From an uncultured Acetobacteroides sp. (GTDB lineage Bacteria > Bacteroidota > Bacteroidia > Bacteroidales > ZOR0009): a stretch of DNA of 64,000 nt. Below are positions 11,112 through 20,501 of this stretch, piece after piece; within the stretch, counting starts at the first letter, position 1; each line of letters opens with the position of its first letter. Under the pieces are notes generated by a model that had not been told where the DNA came from, made no database searches, and saw nothing but the letters and a program-made list of their open reading frames with translations. The translations under genes were made by a program, and so were the position numbers. The stretch lies in assembly GCF_963678165.1 (NCBI RefSeq), contig NZ_OY782755.1:1860001-1924000 (forward strand), written 5' to 3'.

Positions 11112-13817
11112 ATGCGGCGTTTCTTTTGGCTGTTAATCTTCATTCTCCTGTCTGCAACATCTTCTTTTTCGCAAAGTCGGCTTAGCGTTGTTGGCTTTGT
11201 TTCTGATACTACGGGAAAGCGCCCTGTAGAGTTTGCCACGGTTGTGCTTCTTTCGAGCAGAGACTCTAGCATTGTTAGCTCGGCGCTTGCCGATGTTAAC
11301 GGCGTGTTCGAACTGCGGAATGTAGCTCCTGGACGTTACCTCGTCAAGGTTTCTCAAATGTCATTCAGCTCTACTATAAAGCGCATCAACGCGAGAGGCG
11401 CTAGCGGACTTTATAACGTGGGGAACATCCGAATGGTGCGGAAGCAGATTGCCCTAGGGGAGGTGGTTATCACCGGGAAGAGCACTCCGGTTAGGGTGGC
11501 TAAGGACACCATCGAGTTTAATGCTGGTGCCTACAAGCCAAGGGAGCAGGATATGGTGGCCGATGTGCTGCGCAAGCTGCCCGGCGTTACGGTGGACAAG
11601 GATGGCGCTGTTACCATCAACGGAAAGCCAGTGACGCAGATCATGGTCGACGGCAAAAAGTTCTTCTTGAACGACCCGTCGCTGGCTACCCAGAATCTGC
11701 CGGCTGATATCATCGATAAAATACAGGTGGTCAACAAGAAGAGCGACCAGGCGGAGTTCACCAAAATTGATGACGGCAACACCGAGAAGGTGATCAACCT
11801 CACCCTGAAGAAGGACAAGAAGCGGGGCGTATTTGGCAGCTACCGGGCGGGCGTTGGCACTCGCGATGCCTACGACGTGGGGGCGCGAACCGGCGGTTTC
11901 GAGAACGCCACGCAGCTGGTGGCCTTTGGGGGGTACAACAACATTAATAGGCATGGCGGGGGGAGCGGCGCGGCTTTCCCGAACGCCTCGAAGCAGGGCA
12001 TTGTCACCATTGGCAACGCTGCGGTGAACCTAAACTACGAGCCGAGCGAGAGGCTGCACGCCAATGGGAGCTACCGATTTGGGTATAGCAGCACCGATAA
12101 GGATGCAAGCGCCAACCGGCAGAACTACGATACGCGGGGAACCTTTAATAGCGATAGCCATACGGAGGGGAATTCGATTAGCCGCTCGCATAGCCTCTAC
12201 TCGCGGGTTGAGTATGCCGCAGATACTACGCTTTCGGTGATTATCTCCCCGAATGTTCAGATGTCGGGGGGCGACTCGCATGACGGCAGCCGTTCGCACC
12301 TGTTCGACACCAATGGGGCGCTGGTTAACTCGGAGGAGCGGACCTCCTCCCGTAAATCGAGCTCGGAAACCTACGGGTTGGCCGTGCTCCTTCAAAAGAA
12401 GCTGGCGAAACCCCGCAAGACGCTCTCGCTCGATGTTGACGGGAAGCTGTCGAACAGCAGCAGCGACGATTTCATCCTTCAGAAAAACTACTACGCGGCG
12501 AAGGACTCGACCAACATCCGCAACCAGAGCGTTGATGCCAGCGGCAGGAAGGCGTCGTTGGGCACCAACCTAGCCTATACGCACCCTCTGGGCAAATACC
12601 TTACGGCGGAGCTCAGCTACCAACTGAATGCCACCAGCAACCGGAGCACCAACGCCGCCTTCGACTTTAACCCCTCCACCAAGCGGTACGACATGGCCAA
12701 CGGCATGTACTCGAAGCGCTACAAGAACGAGGAGTACAAGAATGCCGCTGGCGTTTTCCTGAATTTCTCGAACGGCTGGCTGGTGGTCAACCTTGGGGCC
12801 AATGCCAACATCATCAGCCAGGACTACCACAACCGGATGGGCGTGGCCTGGCTCGATACGTCTGTCGTGTACAGGAATATCTCGCCCTCGGCGCTCGTGT
12901 CGTTAAGTTCCGGCGAGGGAAGCGACCTCTCCTTTAGCTACAGCGGCAATACGCGGCAGCCTGGGGTGGAGCAGCTGCACCCGATCCAGAACCCCAATAC
13001 GCCCAACAGCATCTACCTGGCCAATCCGCTGCTGAAGGAGGAATTCGGCCATTCGTTCTCGCTTAGCTACAGCTACTTCAACAAGGTTTCCTTCCTCTCG
13101 TTTAGCAATAACCTTGGCTACAGCTTCACGCAGGAGGCCATTGCCAGCAAAAGCTACCGCGACGAGCTGGGGAAGTACTACCAGCAGGCCGTTAACGTGG
13201 ATGGCCAGTACAGCGTGAGCAACTTTACCACCATCGCCAAGTCGATGTTCACCAATATGCTGCACCTGTCGGCCTCCGTGAATACGGGCTACAACCACAC
13301 CCCCAGCTTCTTTAACCAGGTGAAGTACTTCGCCAACCAAACCACCCTGGGCGAGACACTTAAGGCGTACCTTACGCTCGAATCGGTAGAGGTTGGCGCC
13401 AATTGCGGCTACTCCACCAATTGGGCCTCGTACGATGGGCTTGCAGCCAATGCCTCGGCCACGAAGGAGAGCAGCCGCTACTCCACGCTCTCGTTCGGGG
13501 GGGATATGACGGTTCGGCTTCCTGCCGGCTTCGTGGTGAAATCTACCATCGAGGCCTCGCGCAAGCAGGGGAGCCGCAATGCGGGCGGCGAAAGCTCGTA
13601 TCTGTGGAATGGTGCGCTAACCAAAATGTTCCTAAAGGATAGGTCGCTGGCGCTGACGGTGCTGGCCTTCGACATTTTGGATAAGTTCCGCCCCTTTTCG
13701 AGAACTGTGACGGCTTCGTACATCGAGGAAGCCCGGTATAAGGCCATGTCGCAGCTCTTTATGGTGTCGCTGAGCTACAACCTCAACCGATTCGGCGGTG
13801 CGGCGAAGGGTCGATAG
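11112..13817 (+). CDS. TonB-dependent-receptor-like outer-membrane beta-barrel protein
   Basis: About 901 residues. A signal peptide (residues 1-19, cleavage after SSFS) precedes a carboxypeptidase-regulatory-like/CNA-B domain (about 22-105: GFVSDTTGKRPVEFATVVLL), then a plug-like region with ADVLRKLPGVTVDKDG and INGKPVTQIMVDGK (about 150-185), and a long C-terminal beta-barrel ending in aromatic-rich strands. This matches the outer-membrane beta-barrel family (pfam14905 type) rather than SusC. The substrate is unknown. The start at 11112 is chosen because it gives a proper signal peptide; an upstream in-frame start at 11043 does not. The first 300 bp are visibly more A/T-rich than the rest of the gene. 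Confidence 0.85.
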   Translation: MRRFFWLLIFILLSATSSFSQSRLSVVGFVSDTTGKRPVEFATVVLLSSRDSSIVSSALADVNGVFELRNVAPGRYLVKVSQMSFSSTIKRINARGASGLYNVGNIRMVRKQIALGEVVITGKSTPVRVAKDTIEFNAGAYKPREQDMVADVLRKLPGVTVDKDGAVTINGKPVTQIMVDGKKFFLNDPSLATQNLPADIIDKIQVVNKKSDQAEFTKIDDGNTEKVINLTLKKDKKRGVFGSYRAGVGTRDAYDVGARTGGFENATQLVAFGGYNNINRHGGGSGAAFPNASKQGIVTIGNAAVNLNYEPSERLHANGSYRFGYSSTDKDASANRQNYDTRGTFNSDSHTEGNSISRSHSLYSRVEYAADTTLSVIISPNVQMSGGDSHDGSRSHLFDTNGALVNSEERTSSRKSSSETYGLAVLLQKKLAKPRKTLSLDVDGKLSNSSSDDFILQKNYYAAKDSTNIRNQSVDASGRKASLGTNLAYTHPLGKYLTAELSYQLNATSNRSTNAAFDFNPSTKRYDMANGMYSKRYKNEEYKNAAGVFLNFSNGWLVVNLGANANIISQDYHNRMGVAWLDTSVVYRNISPSALVSLSSGEGSDLSFSYSGNTRQPGVEQLHPIQNPNTPNSIYLANPLLKEEFGHSFSLSYSYFNKVSFLSFSNNLGYSFTQEAIASKSYRDELGKYYQQAVNVDGQYSVSNFTTIAKSMFTNMLHLSASVNTGYNHTPSFFNQVKYFANQTTLGETLKAYLTLESVEVGANCGYSTNWASYDGLAANASATKESSRYSTLSFGGDMTVRLPAGFVVKSTIEASRKQGSRNAGGESSYLWNGALTKMFLKDRSLALTVLAFDILDKFRPFSRTVTASYIEEARYKAMSQLFMVSLSYNLNRFGGAAKGR

Positions 13818-13871
13818 CATCGGCGGCTCTTGGTGGACTTCCATAGCTGGGCCAGATCGTATGAGAAGTAC

Positions 13872-14145
13872 CCCATCTACGCGTAGATGGGCGCGAAATT
13901 CTAAAAGAATGGTTCATCTACGCCTAAAAGAGCAGGATCGCTGCTAAAATTACTCCCATTCACACTTAAAAGAGCATGGGTTTTGCTAAGATTATGCACA
14001 TCCACGCTTAAAAGGGTAAGAAATTTGCTAAGAGTTTACTCATCCACGCTTAAAAGAGCACGGATTTTGCTAAGCGGCTGCTCTTTTACGTGTAGATGGG
14101 GACGAAATTTTATGGATAGGGTTCATCTACGCGTAGATGGGTCCG
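13872..14145. repeat. Array A: degenerate 41-42 bp tandem repeats with flanking palindromes
   Basis: Seven units begin at 13874 (41 bp), 13915 (42), 13957 (42), 13999 (42), 14041 (42), 14083 (41) and 14124 (partial). The middle four share CAYnCACnCTTAAAAGRG followed by TTTGCTAAG or close variants; three of these keep an AGCA...TGCT dyad. The outer units instead carry a palindrome: CCCATCTACG joined to CGTAGATGGG at 13872-13891, and its 16-bp core again at 14124-14139. The array fills most of the 558-bp gap between two convergent outer-membrane protein genes. Mixed 41/42 lengths break any reading frame. Confidence 0.88.
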
Positions 14146-14313
14146 TTGCTTTTTATCTGTCGCCCCTTCGACCTGTCGGTGTGGCCGATGCTTACGCCCT
14201 CCGTCATCTTGCTGCTAGGGAGGAGTCCCAGCCATAGCGCTACGGCCATCATCGGCAGCAACACTTCCTAGAAGGCCGTTGATTCCTTATCCATCACCCT
14301 GCTATTATAGGCA

Positions 14314-14349
14314 AAAAGCGGGAGATCCACTGCTGGATCTCCCGCTTTT
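14314..14349 (-). terminator. Terminator between two convergent outer-membrane genes
   Basis: A perfect 16-bp inverted repeat (AAAAGCGGGAGATCCA, loop CTGC, then the complement) 26 bp beyond the stop of the minus-strand gene. Flanking A and T tracts let it serve both strands. Confidence 0.93.
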
Positions 14350-14375
14350 CGTTGGCGGTATTCGGTTGGCTGGGG

Positions 14376-16898
14376 CTACATTATCTCCTCGTCCATGCCG
14401 TTGGCGTCTTGCTGTTTCTGCTGCTTGCGCTTGAAGTCGTTGATACGGTAGGTGAAGCCCATAAAGACGTTGGGCGTCTCCCTCCAGTTCTTGGTGTACG
14501 AGGTGAAGCCGTTTCCAAAGCCATCGCTGATGTACTTGTTGGTATTGAACACGTCGCTAACCCTTAGGCTGATATCCCCTTTGCCTTTAAGAATGGAGTA
14601 GCGGGCTCCCATATCTACGTAGTAGCTTGCGTGGGTTTTTCCCTGCGAGCTTCCGCCCATTCCGTGGAATCCGCCAGCTCCGGTAGTCACCACGGGCGAT
14701 TTATAGTTGTACATCACCTGAAAGCTGAGCTGCTTGCTGAGGAACCAGTTCGACGTGGCGCGTAGTGTCCACGAATCGGAGTCCTTGGCCTTACTGTCGA
14801 GCACGCTGCTGCTGTTACCGGTGAGCTTGGTGTGGAAGTAGCTGTAGCTGCAGTTGGTATTCCACCATTTGAACAGGTTGATGTTGGCCGAAGCCTCGGC
14901 GCCATACGATTCGCCGCTGTTTAGGTTTACGAAGGTGGTATAGGAGCGGAGCGCGTCTATTTGTTGGCGGATACTTGCTACAATCCCGGTAGTTTTTCGG
15001 TAGAACGTAGTTAAAGTAAGAGAATTCTTGTTGAACAGGCGGGTATAGCCTACCTCAAATGAGTTGATGTACTCGGGATTGAGGTCGGGATTACCCTGCG
15101 AGGTATTCAGCGTATCGGCGCGGTTCACGAAAGGGTTCAGCGACCACATCCTTGGACGGTTGGTGCGGCGGCTGTAGTTGATGCCGAACTCGTTGTTGTC
15201 GTTGGGGGTGTACTTCACGAATGCAGAGGGGAAGAAATCGAAGAAGTTCTTGCTGAACGACTTCTTTTCGGTCTGCTGCTCGCCATGGGTATCGGCATTC
15301 TCGGCGCGTATCCCTGCCTGCGCCTTAAACTTGCCCACGCTGATGCCATAGTTGGCATACACCGCGTTGACAGTTTGACGGTAGTCGAAGTCGTTGGTGT
15401 ACTGGGACTGAAGAACAGGGGCGGTGTTGGCGGCGTAGGCCTTGGACAGGTCGTAGGTCGACTTGCTGTCGTTGTTCGAGAGCATGTAGCCCACCTCAAT
15501 GCGCCCCTTCTCGGCCAGCGGAAGCACATAGTCGGTACGAAGCATGGTTCTCGTATTATCGTTGGTGCTGCTGGTAAGCTGATCGGTGTAGGGTGTCAGC
15601 GGTTTTGGGTTGATATTGGCCGGAGTTTTGGCGTTTTGCTCGATGGAGGTCTGCTCCAGCTTGTCGTTGCCCCTATCTATGTTGAACTCGGCCGTCAGCT
15701 CCTCGCCTTCGCGGGCAAAGGTATGCTTGTAGGCTAGGTCGTACTCAAAACCGTTATTGTTGGTTCTCTTATTCCAGGTTTGGCGCTGGTAGTCGTACAT
15801 CTTCACATTGTCGATGCTGGTGGAACCGGTAGCATTCTCGTTCGACTTCATGTTTCTGGGCTCGAGCGTAAATGAGGTGTTCAGCGTATTCTTATCGTTC
15901 AGGTAGAAGTCGACCCCCGCCTGAATGTTCTGCATCCTCATCTTATTATTGGTGGTTGTATTGCGCTGCAGCAGCGTGTTGGCGCTGCCGAAAGTGTTGT
16001 TCGACCACATATCCTGGTAGCTTTCGCCATCGAACGAGCGCAGGGTGTAGTTCACAAAGTAGTTGAGCTTATTCTTTCGGTAGTTGAGGGTTGCCGATCC
16101 CATCCACTTGTTGTTGTAGCCAGCGTTTAGGTTCACCATTCCGTTAAGGCCGCGCTGCACATTCTTCTTTAGGATGATGTTGATGATGCCCGACATGCCC
16201 TCGGGGTCGTACTTGGCCGAAGGATTGCTGATGATCTCCACCCTCTCGATGAGGTGGGCGGGCATCTGATCGAGGCTGACGAGGTTAGAGGGTCTCCCGT
16301 CAATCAGAATGGTAACGTTTGATCCGCGCATCGACACGTTGCCGTCGAAGTCTACGGCAACCGCAGGGAGCGACTGCATGATGTCCAGCGCCGTTCCTCC
16401 GGTGCCGTACATGCTCTTGTCGATGTTGAAAACCTTCTTGTCGAGGTTGTTCTGCACCTCGCTCTTGCGTCCTGTAACGGTTACCTCTGCAAGGTTTTTG
16501 GTGGCTGGGGTTATGTCAACCTTACCAACTTCGGTATTTGGTTGCATGGCTTTAACATTTTTGATTACGGAAGTGGCGTAGCCGATGAACTTAACCTTTA
16601 CCGTGTATAGACCGTAGGGAACTCTATCGATGGCAAACCTTCCGGCGTTGTCGGAGATGCCTCCCGTTACAAACGTGCTATCTTTTGCCCGAAGGATGGT
16701 GATATTGGCGTACTCTACTGGCTTGCTTGTCGATTTGTCGATCACCGTTCCCGTCAGCTTCGAGAACTTAAGCGATCCAGAGGGATTCCCGTTGTGGCCT
16801 GCACCCGTCCCTCCGCCCGAGCGCTGCTGCGCTGTGGCAGCCGCGGCCAGCCCGAGGAGTGATGCAAGCATGAAAATCCTGAATTTGTTTAAACTCAT
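14376..16898 (-). CDS. TonB-dependent-receptor-like outer-membrane beta-barrel family protein
   Basis: 840 residues with a signal peptide (1-24, ending ATAQQ), a glycine-rich linker, a CNA-B/carboxypeptidase-regulatory-like domain (about 45-130: GTVIDKSTSKPVEYANITIL), a plug-type domain with LDIMQSLPAVAVDFDGNVSMRG and ILIDGRPSNL (about 165-215) and ERVEIISNPSAKYDPEGMSGIINI, then a beta-barrel to the C-terminus. The last 20 residues are rich in K and Q (KRKQQKQQDANGMDEE), an odd tail after the final strand. It belongs to the same broad family as the protein at 11112-13817 and faces it, but is not a close copy. Substrate unknown. Confidence 0.87.
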   Translation of the reverse strand: MSLNKFRIFMLASLLGLAAAATAQQRSGGGTGAGHNGNPSGSLKFSKLTGTVIDKSTSKPVEYANITILRAKDSTFVTGGISDNAGRFAIDRVPYGLYTVKVKFIGYATSVIKNVKAMQPNTEVGKVDITPATKNLAEVTVTGRKSEVQNNLDKKVFNIDKSMYGTGGTALDIMQSLPAVAVDFDGNVSMRGSNVTILIDGRPSNLVSLDQMPAHLIERVEIISNPSAKYDPEGMSGIINIILKKNVQRGLNGMVNLNAGYNNKWMGSATLNYRKNKLNYFVNYTLRSFDGESYQDMWSNNTFGSANTLLQRNTTTNNKMRMQNIQAGVDFYLNDKNTLNTSFTLEPRNMKSNENATGSTSIDNVKMYDYQRQTWNKRTNNNGFEYDLAYKHTFAREGEELTAEFNIDRGNDKLEQTSIEQNAKTPANINPKPLTPYTDQLTSSTNDNTRTMLRTDYVLPLAEKGRIEVGYMLSNNDSKSTYDLSKAYAANTAPVLQSQYTNDFDYRQTVNAVYANYGISVGKFKAQAGIRAENADTHGEQQTEKKSFSKNFFDFFPSAFVKYTPNDNNEFGINYSRRTNRPRMWSLNPFVNRADTLNTSQGNPDLNPEYINSFEVGYTRLFNKNSLTLTTFYRKTTGIVASIRQQIDALRSYTTFVNLNSGESYGAEASANINLFKWWNTNCSYSYFHTKLTGNSSSVLDSKAKDSDSWTLRATSNWFLSKQLSFQVMYNYKSPVVTTGAGGFHGMGGSSQGKTHASYYVDMGARYSILKGKGDISLRVSDVFNTNKYISDGFGNGFTSYTKNWRETPNVFMGFTYRINDFKRKQQKQQDANGMDEEIM

Positions 16899-16952
16899 TG
16901 GTCGATTTTTTGATTTACATGTGAGATAACTGCCTTCTTAGACACTCCTTTT

Positions 16953-16985
16953 CTTGCAGAATTGCGTTTGCTTATCCTATTTTTG
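16953..16985 (+). promoter_or_regulatory. Candidate Bacteroidetes promoter for acylphosphatase
   Basis: CTTG at 16953-16956 (one mismatch to TTTG) and a perfect -7 box TATTTTTG at 16978-16985, 21 bp apart, end 37 bp before the acylphosphatase ATG. The divergent outer-membrane gene starts 55 bp to the left. Confidence 0.5.
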
Positions 16986-17022
16986 TTAAGGCTTTGTTAA
17001 TCGTAATAGTTAAAGCAAGCAG

Positions 17023-17289
17023 ATGGTAAGTAAGCGCATTGTTGTAAGCGGTCGGGTTCAAGGTGTTGGATTTCGGTATTATGTTGATCGAAAGGCCCAG
17101 GAACTGGGCGTGTATGGGTATGTAAGGAATCTTCCCAATGGAAAGCTGGAGGTGGAGGCTGAGGGTGACGACGTTTCCGTGGAAACGCTTATCGACTACT
17201 GCCGCATTGGGCCTGCCCGCGCGCTGGTTGATAGGGTAGAGGTGCACTCGCAACCCGTGGTTGGCTACACCCACTTTGGGGTGAGGTAG
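17023..17289 (+). CDS. Acylphosphatase
   Basis: A small cytoplasmic enzyme (88 residues) that hydrolyses acyl phosphates such as acetyl phosphate or 1,3-bisphosphoglycerate. The signature GRVQGVGFRYYV (residues 10-21) carries the phosphate-binding loop and the catalytic arginine, and GYVRNLPNGKLEVEAEG (33-49) carries the catalytic asparagine. All key residues are present. It stands alone between two minus-strand genes. Confidence 0.95.
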   Translation: MVSKRIVVSGRVQGVGFRYYVDRKAQELGVYGYVRNLPNGKLEVEAEGDDVSVETLIDYCRIGPARALVDRVEVHSQPVVGYTHFGVR

Positions 17290-17394
17290 CCTAGCGCAAA
17301 GGCAGCGTAAGGCTCAATGCGCGGTTGCAGATGCAGCGCTCTAGGGGGGGCGTGAGCTGATGTTGGGAGAGTCGGGTATTCTATCTTTACCCGC

Positions 17395-18648
17395 TTAGCG
17401 GATGCTGTTAACCAGCACGATGTACTGCCAAGGTAGCAGGCTTATCCCTTTAGATGCTCCGTAATCGGTGCCCTTCATGTAATCGGTTGTAGGGTATGGC
17501 GGTGTAGCGGTGCAGGCGGTGCTCGAGCTGAAGTTGAATATGCCAACAACGGTGCTGCTGTACTTCTCGCGTTCTATGGTAAAAATTTTGCTGCTGCTAT
17601 CGAAGTGGTAGCTGAAGGCGCCTCCCAGCTCGCCATTCCAAAGAGCCTCGTACCTCTTCTTTAGCGCAGCTAGCTTCCTGTATAGCTCCTCGAAGTCGCG
17701 GTTCACGTTCCACTCGATGCAATCCTTATCGAAAAACTTAAGGCGATGGCTTAGGGCCACCTCCTGCCCGTTGTATATTAGGGGGATGCTCGGCACTAGG
17801 AAGGAAAGGACGGCCATCTGCTTTGCGGCAAGCCCCATCCGCTCGAATTCGGTGCCGCTCCAGCTGTTCTCATCGTGGTTCGAGGTAAAAACGAGCCTCA
17901 TGTCGTGGGGGCCGAAGAGGGTGTGCTGCTTCTTGAAGCATCGGTCTAGATCTTCGACGGTATTCTTACCCTGCGCAAGGCCGTTCATGATGTGGTGGAT
18001 GTCCCAGCAGTAGGTGGCGTCGAAGGCGCTGCGGTGCAGGTGAGGATCTTCGCTCTCGGCGAGCATAAACACGTGGCGTACTGGGTCGAGCTCCTGGCGG
18101 ATATACTCCCAGAATTCGACGGGCAGCAGGCTGGCCATATCGCAGCGGAAGCCATCGATGTTGGCCTCGGTGAGCCAGTACTTCATGCAGCTGGCCATCT
18201 CTGCCCACATCTGGCGGTTGTGGGTGTCGAGCTGGGCAACGTCCGACCAGTCGTAGGGGGCTACGATCTTCCCGTTGTTATCCCACTTGTACCAGTCGGG
18301 ATGCTCCGCTATCCATGCGGCATCGCGCGAGGTGTGGTTGGCCACCCAGTCGACGATCACCTTTAGCCCCTTTTGGTGGGCATCGTCAACAAAAGCCTTG
18401 AAGTCGTCGAAGCTGCCAAACTCGGGGTTGACGGCCTTGTAGTTCTTAATGGAGTAGTAGCTGCCGAGCGTGCCCTTCCGTTCATCTTCCCCGATAGGGT
18501 AAATCGGCATCAGCCAAATGATCTTAATCCCCAGCGCTTTTAGGCGGGGGAGGTGCTCTTGGGCGGCTCTAAAGGTTCCTTCGGGGGTAAGCTGCCGTAC
18601 GTTGAGCTCGTAGATGGTTGCGCTCTTTGTCCAATCGGGGTGTTTCAC
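17395..18648 (-). CDS. GH13 alpha-amylase-family enzyme, cytoplasmic
   Basis: A 417-residue (beta/alpha)8 glycoside hydrolase acting on alpha-1,4-glucans or maltodextrins. The four GH13 signature regions are visible: DWVANHTS (100-107), GFRCD with nucleophile D170, MLAE with acid/base E198, and TSNHDE with D259. There is no signal peptide, so it should act in the cytoplasm, on sugars imported by the sus/MFS system further on. A C-terminal beta domain (about 340-417) follows. It is clearly paralogous to the interrupted gene at 20657-21982, which is the exported version. It belongs to the alpha-glucan locus but is cut off from it by an IS element. I see no LacI-type operator just upstream. Confidence 0.93.
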   Translation of the reverse strand: MKHPDWTKSATIYELNVRQLTPEGTFRAAQEHLPRLKALGIKIIWLMPIYPIGEDERKGTLGSYYSIKNYKAVNPEFGSFDDFKAFVDDAHQKGLKVIVDWVANHTSRDAAWIAEHPDWYKWDNNGKIVAPYDWSDVAQLDTHNRQMWAEMASCMKYWLTEANIDGFRCDMASLLPVEFWEYIRQELDPVRHVFMLAESEDPHLHRSAFDATYCWDIHHIMNGLAQGKNTVEDLDRCFKKQHTLFGPHDMRLVFTSNHDENSWSGTEFERMGLAAKQMAVLSFLVPSIPLIYNGQEVALSHRLKFFDKDCIEWNVNRDFEELYRKLAALKKRYEALWNGELGGAFSYHFDSSSKIFTIEREKYSSTVVGIFNFSSSTACTATPPYPTTDYMKGTDYGASKGISLLPWQYIVLVNSIR

Positions 18649-18859
18649 GGGGTACTTGCTTTTAGGGCACTTTTTTGCTGCCTCAAATATAGCGCAGAAG
18701 AGGTTGTGTATTCAAGGGGGAGGGGGGTAAGATGCGTTAGGCGTTGGTTATCGTTTGCTATTGGGAGAACTCAGCATTTGAGGTGGTGGTGGCCTGTGCG
18801 ATCGAATCAATGGAGGTTTAGGTTCTGCTAGGCAAAGGATAGCCTGTTCGTTACCAGCT

Positions 18860-19090
18860 GCAGTAGCTCCAGAACTCGGCGCAGTAGGACTAGAGCTGGT
18901 CGCAGTAGTTCCAGAGCTGGCCGCAGTAGCCTCAGAGCTCGTCGCAGTAGTTCTAGAGCTGATCGCAGTAACGTTAGAACTGGCCGCAGTGGCTCTAGAG
19001 CTGGTCGCAGTAGCTCTAGAGCTGGCTGCAGTAGCAATAGAGCTCAGCCAAGTTGCCCCAGAGCTCATCCCAGTAGCAGAAGAGCTGGGG
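18860..19090. repeat. Array B: eleven 21-bp tandem repeats next to an IS
   Basis: Eleven consecutive units of exactly 21 bp, consensus GCAGTAGYTCYAGAGCTGGYC, each diverged at a few positions; AGAGCT is nearly invariant and several units have a CCAG-AG-CTGG or CTAG-AG-CTNG dyad. The array lies in the gap upstream of the amylase gene (which starts at 18648) and stops about 16 bp before the left inverted repeat of the IS256 element. Because 21 is a multiple of three, a spurious Ser/Thr/Ala-rich frame stays open through it. Confidence 0.93.
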
Positions 19091-19167
19091 CTAGGATTAT
19101 TCACGGAACTGTGTCTACCCTATTTTTTCGGAAGCAGGAATTACGCCTGCCTTTTAGGTTAGGGCTG

Positions 19168-19224
19168 CTAGCGGGGCAAGGGTGGCGGAGGAACGGAGCC
19201 ACTTGTATACCCTTGCCCCGCTAG
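19168..19224. repeat. Perfect 16-bp inverted repeat inside the IS
   Basis: CTAGCGGGGCAAGGGT at 19168-19183 and ACCCTTGCCCCGCTAG at 19209-19224, with a 25-nt loop. It lies 30 bp past the transposase stop. There is no T-run, so it is not a typical terminator; it may stop read-through or take part in transposition control. Confidence 0.85.
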
Positions 19225-19253
19225 GAGGCCTGGCCTTCCTTCGCGGGTGTTCT

Positions 19254-20501
19254 TCATGCTCCAAACTTGGCCATCCGCTCGGCAAATTTAATGCAAAGCT
19301 GCCCGTAGATGAGCTTCCACCCCGCAACTTCCCGCTTTGGGCTCGAGTTGATATCCCGAATAACGAGGTATATCAGCTTCTTGATGGCCATGTCGGAGGA
19401 GAAGCACCCCTTGGTCTTGGTCACCTTCCGCATGCGCCGGTGGATGCCCTCGATGGGGTTGGTGGTGTACATGAGCCGGCGGATCTCCCTGCCGAAGTCG
19501 AAGAAGGAGCTCAGCTTGTACCAGTTTTCCCGCCAGCTCTTGACGGCGGTGGGGTACTTCGTCCCCCAGCGCTCGGCGAAGCGCTCGAGCTCCGCCTCGC
19601 CCGCCTCCAGCGTGGGGCTGCCGTAGATGGCCCGCATGTCGGCGGTGATGGCCTTGTAGTCTTTTTTAACCACGTACTTGAGCGTGCTGCGCACCTGGTG
19701 GACGATGCAGCTCTGGATGACCGTCTCGGGAAAGGTGCTGCTGATGGCCTCGCTGAAGCCCTTGAGGTTATCCGTGCAGGCGATCAGGATGTCCTCCACG
19801 CCCCGAAGGCGCAGATCCTGCAGCACCTCCAGCCAGAAGCGGGCCGACTCGCTCCCGGCAATGTAGATGCCCAGCAGCTCCCGAAAGCCCTCCTGGCTGA
19901 CCGCGTAGACGTTGTAGAGCGCCTTGCCCTGCACTGCACCGCCCTCGCGGCACTTGAAGTGGATGGCATCGAACCAGACTATCGCGTAGAGCGGGCTCAG
20001 CGGGCGCTGCTGCCACTCCTGCAGCTCGGGGATGAGCCGATCGGTGAGCTCGCTCATCTGGGCGGGCGAGAGCGAAAGCCCGTAAACCTCCATCAGCAGC
20101 TTCCGAATGTCGGCGTAGCTCATCCCCTTGGCGTAGAGCGAGAGCACCTTCTCGCAGAGCTCGTCGTCCAGCAGCACCTGCCGCTTGGCCACGATCTCTG
20201 GGGTAAAGGATCCGTTACGGTCTCTGGGGGGGCTGAGCTCAAACTCGCCGTTCGAGCTCTTAACCGTTTTGGTGGTAGCGCCGTTGCGCTTGTTGCCCTC
20301 CGAATCCTTCAGGTGCTGCTCCAGCTCCAGCGCTAGGGCCTTCTCCAAAAAGTGCTTGAGCAGCGGGGCGAACACCCCATTCTCGCCGCTTAGGCTCTTG
20401 CGCTCGTAAAGGCCTTTGATGGCCTCCTTCTCAAATTCCTCGTAGCTGAAGCTCGCTACTTTTTCTTCCTCTTTCATTGTCTGCAAAGTTATCGTTATCA
20501 T
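19254..20501 (-). CDS. IS256-family (Mutator-like) transposase
   Basis: A DDE transposase of up to 415 residues. The catalytic triad can be placed: D178 in VWFDAIHFK, D244 in ACTDNLKGF and E351 in TTNPIEGIHRRMRKVTKTKG, the last being the IS256 signature. The helical insert with CIVHQVRSTLKYV (C265/H268) between the second D and the E is also typical. The reading frame is intact, so it could be active. The true start may be the internal ATG at 20477 (MKEEEKV) rather than 20501. A 384-residue frame on the opposite strand is a shadow caused by its high GC content. Confidence 0.95.
   Translation of the reverse strand: MITITLQTMKEEEKVASFSYEEFEKEAIKGLYERKSLSGENGVFAPLLKHFLEKALALELEQHLKDSEGNKRNGATTKTVKSSNGEFELSPPRDRNGSFTPEIVAKRQVLLDDELCEKVLSLYAKGMSYADIRKLLMEVYGLSLSPAQMSELTDRLIPELQEWQQRPLSPLYAIVWFDAIHFKCREGGAVQGKALYNVYAVSQEGFRELLGIYIAGSESARFWLEVLQDLRLRGVEDILIACTDNLKGFSEAISSTFPETVIQSCIVHQVRSTLKYVVKKDYKAITADMRAIYGSPTLEAGEAELERFAERWGTKYPTAVKSWRENWYKLSSFFDFGREIRRLMYTTNPIEGIHRRMRKVTKTKGCFSSDMAIKKLIYLVIRDINSSPKREVAGWKLIYGQLCIKFAERMAKFGA

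Noticed and set aside
10840..11136. 98-residue ORF after tetR
   Set aside because: It runs through the tetR terminator hairpin and overlaps the signal-peptide start of the next gene.
18748..19104. 118-residue Ser/Thr/Ala-rich repeat protein on the minus strand
   Set aside because: It is simply the open frame through the 21-bp array; the period keeps it open, it lacks a ribosome-binding site, and arrays of the same kind elsewhere break frame.
19182..20336. 384-codon frame opposite the transposase
   Set aside because: Shadow frame produced by high GC third positions of the transposase gene; it has no family features.
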